5,272 nucleotides of DNA from DASRSS01 sp035656335 (lineage in GTDB: Bacteria; Actinomycetota; Actinomycetes; Mycobacteriales; Jatrophihabitantaceae), in NCBI GenBank assembly GCA_035656335.1, contig DASRSS010000203.1, positions 1 to 5,272 on the forward strand, written 5' to 3'. Made by a program: the position numbers and the translations under genes. The notes beneath the pieces were generated by a model that saw only the letters and a program-made list of their open reading frames with translations, was not told the DNA's origin and did no database searches. Shown here piece after piece: positions 1-5,031 of the stretch. Within the stretch, counting starts at the first letter, position 1, and each line of letters opens with the position of its first letter.

Positions 1-795
1 CGCGCATGCGCGGCCCTGCCGTGGCTCGATCGAGGTGACCGGGTCGCCGATCCGGATGGCCGCGCCGTACGACGTGAGGCGCTGCGCGAGGGTTTCGCTG
101 AGCCGGCCGCTGCCACCGCGCGGGCGGCCGGCGCGCTGCAGCGTGAACAACGCGGCGGTCCCCGCCATGGGCGCCGTGCCCACCGCGTGCGGCGGCGGGC
201 CGGACTGCGCCGCCCACCATCCCAGCGCGGCTCGTAGCCGCGGGTCGTCGAAGCGTCGGGCCAGCAGCGATTCGGCCGGCTCGAGAAAGGAGTGAACGAC
301 GTTGCCGGCGGAGCCGCGCTCACCCTTGAGCAACGACAGGCCGCGGCGCCCGAGCGCCGGCACGGTCGGGGGCTGTGCGGCGACGTCGAGGAACCACCGC
401 ATGCGGGGCGTCCACTCCTCGATGAAGTCCCGGTAGGCCTGCGCGTCACGCGGGCCGCACGCCGCCTCGATCGAGGTGCAGGTCTCGTCGAGGTCGCCGG
501 AGAACCGCAGCGGACCGTCGCGATGCGGAAGCACGCCCCACGGCTCGACGTCGTCGTAGGCGAGCCCGAGCTCGTGCAGCCGCAGGTCCTCGGCGATGCC
601 GGTGTGGCGCACCATCACGTGCACGCTGGAGCCGCGGTCGACCCGCACGCCCGGCCAGCGCTCGACGGTCGACACCGCGCCGCCGACCACGTGGTCGCGC
701 TCGATGACCTCGACGTCCAGGCCGGCGCGCGCGAGGTAGCAGGCAGCGACCAGCCCGTTGTGGCCGGCGCCGACCACAACGACGTCGCGGCGCAT
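1..795 (-). CDS. FAD-dependent oxidoreductase, COG1233/PYROXD2-like (phytoene-desaturase superfamily), C-terminal part off the window
   Basis: The reverse strand is open from an ATG at 795-793 to the left edge, giving the first 265 residues of a protein whose family usually has about 500. The N-terminus is a dinucleotide-binding Rossmann fold: a hydrophobic strand, then GAGHNGL (G9, G11, G14 of the GxGxxG motif), then a second strand ending in an acidic residue (E32) expected to contact the FAD ribose. The sequence VVGGAVST follows at about 36-43, as is usual in this superfamily. Near residues 232-259 there is a GGSGRLSETLAQRL segment and an IRIGDPV strand, typical of the 'GG-glycine-substrate loop' region of COG1233 enzymes. 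The GAGHNGL form points to the PYROXD2-like branch rather than true carotenoid desaturases. The substrate is not deducible. Its ATG overlaps the stop of the upstream acetyltransferase gene by one base (TAATG) and lacks a clear Shine-Dalgarno, so translation is probably coupled. Family call is firm; specificity is unknown. Confidence 0.88.
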   Translation of the reverse strand, partial: MRRDVVVVGAGHNGLVAACYLARAGLDVEVIERDHVVGGAVSTVERWPGVRVDRGSSVHVMVRHTGIAEDLRLHELGLAYDDVEPWGVLPHRDGPLRFSGDLDETCTSIEAACGPRDAQAYRDFIEEWTPRMRWFLDVAAQPPTVPALGRRGLSLLKGERGSAGNVVHSFLEPAESLLARRFDDPRLRAALGWWAAQSGPPPHAVGTAPMAGTAALFTLQRAGRPRGGSGRLSETLAQRLTSYGAAIRIGDPVTSIEPRQGRACA

Positions 796-1349
796 TACAG
801 GTCGATGCCCATGATCGCGTAGCGCTCCGAGCTACCCGGGAAGTAGAAGCCGCACAGCAGGTCGGCGAAGCCGACCGAGCGGTACAGCCGCCGGGCGGGG
901 GAGTCGGTGTCCGGGGTCGACAGCACCGCGTGCCGGGCGCTCGCGCGCGAAAGCACGTCGGCGAGCAGGTGCCGCCCGAGTCCGCCGCCCTGGTGCTCCG
1001 GCAGGACGTGCAGCTCGGCGAGCTCGAAGCTGTCGCGCAGCCAGCGTTTCGTGCCGTCCCGCCCGAGGGCCTGCGCGACGGTGTCGTGCCACCACTGCCC
1101 GCCGGCCCCGAGATAGCCGTAGCCGAAGCCCACGAGCGCGCCTGCGGTGGCGTCGTCGTTGTCCTCGTCCCCGGTGCCGTCGAAGGCCGCGGCGCCGACG
1201 AACCCCGGGTACCCGGTGTGGCCGGCGATGATCTCCCGGCGTTGTACGACGACCTCCGGCGGCCGGCGCATCGCGGCGCCGTACACCGACGCGGCCGATC
1301 CGGCCAGCGTCCGCATGCGCGACGCGTCGAGCCGGACCAGTCGGGTCAT
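795..1349 (-). CDS. GNAT-family N-acetyltransferase
   Basis: The product has 184 residues, close to a normal single-domain GNAT. The acetyl-CoA pyrophosphate-binding motif A is clear: a strand ELHVLPEH (about 112-119), then QGGGLGRHLL with the Q/RxxGxG/A signature (Q120 to G125). Motif B appears as SPARRLYRSVGF near residues 152-163, and the last strand is ERYAIMGIDL. Such enzymes move an acetyl group from acetyl-CoA to an amine; the acceptor cannot be told from sequence. I chose the ATG at 1349-1347 because the domain begins right after it. The same frame stays open to an ATG at 1475, but that extension is Arg/Pro-rich and lies inside the upstream deacylase gene. The gap from the deacylase stop is 16 bases, the Shine-Dalgarno is weak (GGGACAG), and the stop overlaps the next ATG, so this is the middle gene of a leftward operon. 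Confidence 0.9.
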   Translation of the reverse strand: MTRLVRLDASRMRTLAGSAASVYGAAMRRPPEVVVQRREIIAGHTGYPGFVGAAAFDGTGDEDNDDATAGALVGFGYGYLGAGGQWWHDTVAQALGRDGTKRWLRDSFELAELHVLPEHQGGGLGRHLLADVLSRASARHAVLSTPDTDSPARRLYRSVGFADLLCGFYFPGSSERYAIMGIDL

Positions 1350-1365
1350 GGCTGTCCCGGCGCGG

Positions 1366-1839
1366 TCATGGCCGGGCGGCGACGTCGGCCGGTCGTCCGC
1401 CGGTGACCCGGACCAGCTCGTCGTAGGTCGTGGGGAACACGGCGTGTGGCGTGCCCGCCGCGGCCCACACCACATCGAACGACGCGAGGTGTTCGTCGAC
1501 GACCGTGGTCAGCGGCTGCGGATGGCCGACCGGCGCGACGCCGCCGATCGGGAAGCCGGTCGCGTAGCGCACCAGCTCGGCGTCCGCGCGCTTCACCGAG
1601 TCGGTGCCGAGGACGTCGGCGATCTTCGTGGTGTCGACCTGGTGGTCGCCACTGGCCAGGACCAGGACGGCGGCGCCGTCGCTGGCGAAGACCAGTGACT
1701 TCACGATCGCCCCGATCGGCACGCCCAACGCCTGCGCGGCCTCGGCGGCGGTCCGCGCCGAGTCGTCGAGCTCGCGGATCTCGCCGGTGGCCCCGCCGGC
1801 GCGCAGCGCCGCCTCGACCCGCTGGGCGTTCTGGTGCAC
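1366..1839 (-). CDS. YbaK/EbsC-family aminoacyl-tRNA deacylase (trans-editing hydrolase)
   Basis: The protein has 157 residues, the usual size for a free-standing YbaK/ProX-type editing domain. It carries the hallmarks of the fold: IGAIVKSLVF with the conserved lysine (K47), a TTKIADVLG segment (about 70-78), KRADAELVR (83-91), the glycine-rich GFPIGGVAPVGH (95-106) and a C-terminal strand with AAGTPHAVFPTTYDELVR. Family members hydrolyse mischarged tRNA in the cytoplasm, for example Cys-tRNA(Pro) or Ala-tRNA(Pro); the exact substrate here is not clear. The start is the GTG at 1839-1837, with AAGGAG six bases upstream. An in-frame ATG at 1950 is far less likely because it would translate through the control region and its tandem repeat. 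It is the first gene of the leftward operon, diverging from the SOS-box gene 109 bases away. Confidence 0.92.
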   Translation of the reverse strand: MHQNAQRVEAALRAGGATGEIRELDDSARTAAEAAQALGVPIGAIVKSLVFASDGAAVLVLASGDHQVDTTKIADVLGTDSVKRADAELVRYATGFPIGGVAPVGHPQPLTTVVDEHLASFDVVWAAAGTPHAVFPTTYDELVRVTGGRPADVAARP

Positions 1840-1851
1840 GTCGCGCTCCTT

Positions 1852-1877
1852 TTGTGCTGCCGGCTTGTGCTGCCGGC
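1852..1877. repeat. Perfect 13-bp tandem direct repeat in the deacylase leader
   Basis: TTGTGCTGCCGGC occurs twice back to back (1852-1864 and 1865-1877) with no mismatch. Read on the minus strand, the second copy runs straight into the AAGGAG ribosome-binding site of the deacylase gene. It could be a recent slippage duplication or a paired binding site; sequence alone does not decide. Confidence 0.9.
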
Positions 1878-1913
1878 ATTCGGTCGGAACGTAACGCACG
1901 CACCCTCGACCGC

Positions 1914-1942
1914 TTGACTCCGCCAGTTCTCGAACGTATGTT
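1914..1942 (+). promoter_or_regulatory. Promoter of the HEPN-methyltransferase-dinB operon
   Basis: TTGACT (1914-1919) is five-sixths of the TTGACA consensus. It is separated by exactly 17 bases from TATGTT (1937-1942), which fits the actinobacterial TAnnnT -10. Six bases lie between the -10 and the ATG at 1949, so transcription would begin at or within a base or two of the start codon. A LexA box lies over the -10 element, which predicts repression by direct promoter occlusion. Confidence 0.82.
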
Positions 1943-1945
1943 CGA
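1930..1945. promoter_or_regulatory. LexA operator (SOS box), perfect match to the mycobacterial/Gram-positive consensus
   Basis: The site is TCGAAC-GTAT-GTTCGA, a perfect 6-bp dyad around a 4-bp centre. It matches the mycobacterial LexA consensus TCGAAC-N4-GTTCGA and contains the GAAC-N4-GTTC core of the Bacillus-type box. It covers the -10 hexamer at 1937-1942. I saw no second full copy in the window. The polymerase IV gene in the run it precedes makes the SOS assignment much stronger than the motif alone. Confidence 0.9.
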
Positions 1946-1948
1946 AAC

Positions 1949-2407
1949 ATGACAACGCTGATGGAAGCGCCGCTTCGGCCGGCGGTGCGGGACGCGGCCC
2001 CGGCGGTGCCGGCGAATGCCTACCGCATGCTGGTCGCGGCGCGCCGCGCGTTGGCCGAGGCCGAGCAGGCCCGCGACGCCGCCGAGCGCTATGCCGAGGC
2101 GCACCTGTCCGCGTTGCGCGCCGCTGCCGCAGTGCTGGCCGCCAACGCGCGCCCCGAAGCCGGCCGGCGGCCGCGGCCGACGAGTGTGTGGACCTTGCTG
2201 GTCCGGGTCGCCCCCGAGCTGGCCGAATGGTCCGAGTTCTTCGCGGCCGGCGCGGACAAGCGGGTGGCCGCGCAGGCCGGGCTGCGCGGTGCGGTGACCG
2301 CGCGCGAGGCCGACGACCTGGTGCGTGACGCCCGGCTGTTCCTCGACCTGGTCGCGGCCCGGCTCGGCGCGCCCGGCGCCGGCCAGCCGATGCTGCCGCT
2401 CGCCTGA
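1949..2407 (+). CDS. SAV_6107-family HEPN-domain protein, predicted SOS-regulated
   Basis: The product has 152 residues, is almost entirely helical in character, and has no signal peptide or membrane segment. After a flexible 20-residue N-terminus come helices at about 24-65, with the HEPN signature R-x4-H (R47, H52, in ERYAEAH), then a linker and the segment SVWTLLVRVAPELAEWSEFFAAGADKR in parts from 79 to 105. A READDLVRDARLFLDLV helix follows at 119-135. This matches my memory of the actinobacterial SAV_6107 HEPN family. Many HEPN proteins are metal-independent ribonucleases using this R/H pair; activity of this family is not something I know to be proven. The last residues, QPMLPLA, resemble a beta-clamp-binding peptide. 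The start is the ATG at 1949, with no Shine-Dalgarno and the promoter -10 six bases upstream, so a leaderless mRNA is expected. An ATG at 1961 is a weaker alternative. Confidence 0.87.
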   Translation: MTTLMEAPLRPAVRDAAPAVPANAYRMLVAARRALAEAEQARDAAERYAEAHLSALRAAAAVLAANARPEAGRRPRPTSVWTLLVRVAPELAEWSEFFAAGADKRVAAQAGLRGAVTAREADDLVRDARLFLDLVAARLGAPGAGQPMLPLA

Positions 2408-2441
2408 GGCGAGCCCTGACGGTTGGGGGACACTAGCCGGC

Positions 2442-3197
2442 ATGTCGGCGGACCGCAGGACGCAGCGCAACCCGGCGCGCACCGCGGTGCTCTGGGAGGT
2501 GCTGCGCGCGGCGTTCGCCGCGTTCCCGGCCCCACCGGACCAGGTCAGCATCCTCGACGTCGGCGGCGGCACCGGAGGTTTCGCGGTACCGCTCGCCGAG
2601 CTCGGCTACTCGCTGACCGTCGTCGACCCCAGCCCGGACTCACTCGCGGCGCTCGAACGCCGAGCATCCGAGGCCGGGGTCGCGGACCGGGTGCGGGCCA
2701 GGCAGGGCGACGCGACCGACGTGGTCTCGCTGCTCGGCGCCGAGTCGTTCGTCGCCGTGCTGTGCCACAGCGTGCTCGAGGTGGTCGACGACCCGCGGGT
2801 CGCCCTGCAGGCACTGGTCCAGGTGCTCCGGCCGGGCGGGATGGCCAGCGTCCTCGTCGCCAACCGGGTTGCGGCGACGCTGGCGAGGGTCGCGTCGGGT
2901 CGGCTGCACGAAGCCCGCGACATGCTGGCCAGCGACGACGGGGTCGGCGGCGCCGCGGATCCGGTGCGGCGCCGGTTCACCGTCGACGGGGTGGGCCGGT
3001 TGGTTGCGGAGGCGGGGCTGCGTCCGGTCAGCGTGCACGGGGTGCGGATCTTCGCCGACAGCGCGCCGGCCGCCGTGCTGGAAGGCGATGTGGCGGCGGC
3101 CGAGGACCTGGTCGCGCTCGAGCACGCGGTTGCCACGGATCCGGCGTACCTGCCGGTCGCGACGTCGCTGCACGTCCTGGCCGAGAAACCCCAATGA
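2442..3197 (+). CDS. Class I SAM-dependent methyltransferase, CmoM/SmtA-like
   Basis: The protein has 251 residues with a Rossmann-fold methyltransferase core. Motif I is ILDVGGGTGG (37-46), the acidic residue ending the second strand is D62 (TVVDPSPDSL), motif IV is VLCHSVLEVVDDP (106-118), followed by VLRPGGMASVL. Beyond the core, the spacing and wording of HSVLEVV...LRPGG, GVRIFAD, the EHAVATDPAYLPVATSLHV region and the terminal AEKPQ parallel E. coli CmoM (formerly SmtA), which methylates 5-carboxymethoxyuridine at the tRNA wobble position. Whether an actinobacterium makes that tRNA substrate is doubtful, so the substrate is open. The gene starts 34 bases after the HEPN stop; a GGGGGA lies 11 bases before the ATG, a rather long spacing. 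Its TGA overlaps the ATG of a tiny reading frame leading to dinB. It is predicted to share the SOS promoter. Confidence 0.88.
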   Translation: MSADRRTQRNPARTAVLWEVLRAAFAAFPAPPDQVSILDVGGGTGGFAVPLAELGYSLTVVDPSPDSLAALERRASEAGVADRVRARQGDATDVVSLLGAESFVAVLCHSVLEVVDDPRVALQALVQVLRPGGMASVLVANRVAATLARVASGRLHEARDMLASDDGVGGAADPVRRRFTVDGVGRLVAEAGLRPVSVHGVRIFADSAPAAVLEGDVAAAEDLVALEHAVATDPAYLPVATSLHVLAEKPQ

Positions 3198-3238
3198 ACA
3201 GCGGACGGCTCTCGGGCGGATCGGAGGACGTCGGTTGA
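3194..3238 (+). CDS. Possible 14-codon coupling minicistron between the methyltransferase and dinB
   Basis: An ATG at 3194 overlaps the methyltransferase stop as ATGA and opens a frame encoding MNSGRLSGGSEDVG. It ends with TGA at 3236-3238, which in turn overlaps the TTG start of dinB as TTGA. The dinB Shine-Dalgarno (GGAGG, 3223-3227) lies inside it. The double overlap would let ribosomes pass from the methyltransferase to dinB by two terminations and re-initiations. There is no obvious Shine-Dalgarno for this ATG and the peptide has no recognisable domain. A frame this short can arise by chance, so it may simply be spacer. Confidence 0.3.
   Translation: MNSGRLSGGSEDVG
3223..3227 (+). promoter_or_regulatory. 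Ribosome-binding site fixing the TTG start of dinB
   Basis: GGAGG lies seven bases before the TTG at 3235-3237, an ideal spacing. No in-frame ATG or GTG lies between this site and the conserved polymerase core before Met28, which sits inside the catalytic motif. The rare TTG is therefore the best-supported start. Confidence 0.8.
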
Positions 3239-4464
3239 GCCGTCGGCAGCTGGAGCGGGTCCGCCCGGTCGACCTGCCCGGCGACGACACCGGCTGCACG
3301 ATCCTGCACGCCGACATGGACGCGTTCTACGCGAGTGTCGAGTTGCGCCGCGACCCCAGCCTCGAGGGCAAGCCGGTCGTCGTCGGCCATCCCGGTGGGC
3401 GCTCGGTCGTCCTCGCCGCGACCTATGAGGCGCGTGCCTTCGGCGTGCACAGCGCCATGCCGATGGCGCAGGCCATGCGCCGGTGCGCCGGGCTGGTCGT
3501 CGTCGCACCCGATCACGCGGCCTACGCCGAGGCGTCGAAGCAGGTCATGGCGGTGTTCCGGTCGGTCACCCCGCAGGTCGAGCCGCTCGCGCTGGACGAG
3601 GCGTTTATCGACGTGTCGGGCGCGGTGCGGCGGATGGGCAGTCCGCGGCGGATCGCCGTACACATCCGGGAACGGATCGCCGCCGAGCAGAACCTGCCCT
3701 GCTCGATCGGGGTCGCGGCGACGAAGTTCGTCGCCAAGCTGGCGTCGTCGCACGCCAAGCCGGACGGGCTGCTGGTGGTGCCGAAGCAGTCGACGCTCGC
3801 GTTCCTGCATCCGCTGCCGGTCGGCGCGTTGTGGGGAGTCGGCGACAAGACCGAGGAGGCGCTGACCCGGATCGGCCTGCGCACGATCGGCGACATCGCA
3901 GCCACGCCGGTCAGCACCCTGATCCACACCGTCGGGAAGGCCGCGGGCGCCCATCTGCACGCGCTCGCCAACGGCGAGGACCCGCGGCGGGTGGTCGCGG
4001 ACGAGCCGGACCGCACGATCGGTGCGGAGGAGACGTTCGCGCGCGACATCGCCGACCGGGACGGCATCCTGCGCGAGCTGCTGCGGCTGGCCGAACGCTG
4101 TGCCGAGCGGCTGCGGGCCAGCGGCCAGGTCGGCCGGACCGTGGCGATCAAGGTACGGTTCACCGACTTCCGGACGATCAGCCGCTCCCGCACCCTCAGC
4201 CAGCACACCGACGTCGCGCACCTGATCTACACGACGGCGGCGCAGCTCTACGACGCCCTCGACATCGACGGCACCCCGCTGCGCCTGGTCGGCGTGCGGA
4301 TGGAGGGACTGGCGAAGGCGAAGGAGACTCCGCAGCAGCTCACCCTCACGGGGGACTCGGAGGAGTGGCGCGCCGCCGAGCAGGCGGTCGACCGCGTGAC
4401 GTCGCGGTTCGGGCCCGGCGCGGTCCGCCCCGCCACCCTCGTCAAGCCGCCGGAGCCCGAGTAG
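3235..4464 (+). CDS. dinB: DNA polymerase IV, Y-family translesion polymerase DinB
   Basis: The protein has 409 residues. The palm metal ligands are D27 (in LHADMDAFYASVE) and D121-E122 (in LALDEAFID). The steric gate equivalent to E. coli F13 is Y32, so dNTP selection should be normal. The VLAATYEARAFGV finger segment, IGVAATKFVAKLAS, the helix-hairpin-helix at WGVGDKTEEAL (200-210) and a little-finger domain (about 255-380) are all present, so the enzyme looks intact. QLTLT at 368-372 fits the position of a weak beta-clamp motif. The polymerase copies past lesions with low fidelity. I take TTG at 3235 as the start: GGAGG lies seven bases upstream and about 19 residues precede the conserved core, whereas the upstream open frame is inside the methyltransferase gene and unlike any polymerase. 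The ATG at 3194 is out of frame. It is the last gene of the predicted LexA-controlled run. Confidence 0.96.
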   Translation: MSRRQLERVRPVDLPGDDTGCTILHADMDAFYASVELRRDPSLEGKPVVVGHPGGRSVVLAATYEARAFGVHSAMPMAQAMRRCAGLVVVAPDHAAYAEASKQVMAVFRSVTPQVEPLALDEAFIDVSGAVRRMGSPRRIAVHIRERIAAEQNLPCSIGVAATKFVAKLASSHAKPDGLLVVPKQSTLAFLHPLPVGALWGVGDKTEEALTRIGLRTIGDIAATPVSTLIHTVGKAAGAHLHALANGEDPRRVVADEPDRTIGAEETFARDIADRDGILRELLRLAERCAERLRASGQVGRTVAIKVRFTDFRTISRSRTLSQHTDVAHLIYTTAAQLYDALDIDGTPLRLVGVRMEGLAKAKETPQQLTLTGDSEEWRAAEQAVDRVTSRFGPGAVRPATLVKPPEPE

Positions 4465-4495
4465 CCGCCGCGTCCACATCGCCGCTGGCCGAGGG

Positions 4496-4524
4496 TTGTG
4501 CTGCCCCGTATCCTGGGCTATGCC
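4496..4524 (+). promoter_or_regulatory. Candidate promoter for the DUF3040 gene
   Basis: The 95-base gap after dinB contains TTGTGC (4496-4501), a 17-base spacer and TATGCC (4519-4524). An alternative -10, TATCCT (4509-4514), matches TAnnnT better but has no convincing -35. Either would leave a short leader with the GGGAGG ribosome-binding site. No LexA box is present, which suggests DUF3040 is transcribed independently of damage, although read-through from dinB is possible since I see no strong terminator here. Confidence 0.4.
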
Positions 4525-4559
4525 CACGCGGCGGTCCACGGAAGAGTCAGGGAGGCGTC

Positions 4560-4964
4560 GTGCCGCTCTCTGATCACGAGCAGCGGCTGCTCGAGCAGAT
4601 CGAGCAGGCGCTCTACGACGAGGACCCGAAGTTCGCGAAGCTCTATCGCGCCGCGGACGTGCGCAGCCACTACCGCGGTCGAGTGCTCCGGGCGTTGCTC
4701 GGGATCCTCGCGGGCATCGCGATGCTGATCGCCGGGGTGATCACCACGCTGATCCCGCTCGGCGTCGGCGGGTTCGTGGTGATGCTCGCCAGCGCGTCGT
4801 ACGGCATCGCGTCGTGGCAGCGGATGACCGGGCATCGGATTGTCGCGGCCAGCGATCGGCCCAGGTTGCGGCGGCGTCGCGAGCGTGGCGCCGGGGAGCG
4901 CCGCGGCGTCGTGCAACGGCTCGAGGAGCGCTGGCAGCGCCGCCAGGACGAGGGGCGCGGCTGA
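4560..4964 (+). CDS. DUF3040 domain-containing membrane protein
   Basis: The protein has 134 residues and starts at the GTG at 4560 with GGGAGG four bases upstream. The N-terminal PLSDHEQRLLEQIEQALYDEDPKFA is, in this order, the standard opening of the actinobacterial DUF3040 family. Two closely spaced hydrophobic segments follow (about 43-63 and 65-84), then a strongly basic tail rich in Arg (about residues 102-134) that should lie in the cytoplasm. The function is unknown. From memory, genes of this family often sit upstream of the actinobacterial division and cell-wall (dcw) cluster. Here the next gene is a different membrane protein, so mraZ does not follow directly. Start and family are well supported; role is not. 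Confidence 0.92.
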   Translation: MPLSDHEQRLLEQIEQALYDEDPKFAKLYRAADVRSHYRGRVLRALLGILAGIAMLIAGVITTLIPLGVGGFVVMLASASYGIASWQRMTGHRIVAASDRPRLRRRRERGAGERRGVVQRLEERWQRRQDEGRG

Positions 4965-4997
4965 GCGAGCCCACTGAGGGCTTGGTCACATCTTGCG

Positions 4998-5018
4998 GAC
5001 GCCGCCGCCGGCGGCGTC
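4998..5018 (+). terminator. Strong GC hairpin after DUF3040, probable terminator without U-tract
   Basis: GACGCCGCC (4998-5006) and GGCGGCGTC (5010-5018) form a perfect 9-bp stem around a GCC loop, 33 bases after the DUF3040 stop. A G-U pair could add one more step. Only TT follows, so it is not a canonical intrinsic terminator, but actinobacterial terminators often lack the U-run. It directly abuts the -10-like element of the next gene. Confidence 0.6.
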
Positions 5019-5019
5019 T

Positions 5020-5025
5020 TACGCT
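5020..5025 (+). promoter_or_regulatory. Candidate -10 element for the last gene (leaderless start)
   Basis: TACGCT fits TAnnnT and stands six bases before the GTG at 5032, the same spacing as TATGTT to ATG in the HEPN gene. There is no good -35 at 16-19 bases, because the hairpin occupies that stretch, and no Shine-Dalgarno before the GTG. This supports a leaderless start but remains a short motif. Confidence 0.45.
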
Positions 5026-5031
5026 GCGCTC

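Noticed and set aside
1888..1893. TACGTT on the minus strand as the -10 of the deacylase promoter
   Set aside because: No TTGACA-like hexamer lies 16-19 bases upstream, so I do not list it as a feature, though it remains the best candidate for the leftward start.
1840..1950. Deacylase start at an in-frame ATG at 1950
   Set aside because: It would encode an extra 37 residues unlike the family, across the promoter and tandem repeat. The GTG at 1839 has an excellent Shine-Dalgarno.
2423..2441. A separate promoter before the methyltransferase (TTGGGG and CACTAG)
   Set aside because: The two elements are too close together and neither fits well. Read-through from the SOS promoter explains expression better.
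1346..2572. A 408-codon open frame on the minus strand crossing the deacylase gene, control region and HEPN gene
   Set aside because: Its product is low-complexity Arg/Gly/Pro sequence with no domain, and it runs antisense or out of frame to well-recognised genes. It is a GC-rich shadow.
2651..2666. TCGAAC within the methyltransferase gene as a second LexA site
   Set aside because: Only one half-site is present; the second half does not match GTTCGA.
2869..3234. Upstream extension of the dinB frame to an ATG at 2869
   Set aside because: The extra sequence lies out of frame inside the methyltransferase gene and is Arg/Trp-rich. The TTG at 3235 has a well-spaced GGAGG.
4465..4534. Inverted repeat CCGCCGCG (4465-4472) and CGCGGCGG (4527-4534) as a dinB terminator
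   Set aside because: The arms are 54 bases apart and made only of G and C, so chance is likely and no hairpin terminator is expected.
3028..4539. A 503-codon open frame on the minus strand opposite dinB
   Set aside because: It mirrors dinB codon bias, shows no recognisable family and has no supported start. It is a shadow of dinB.
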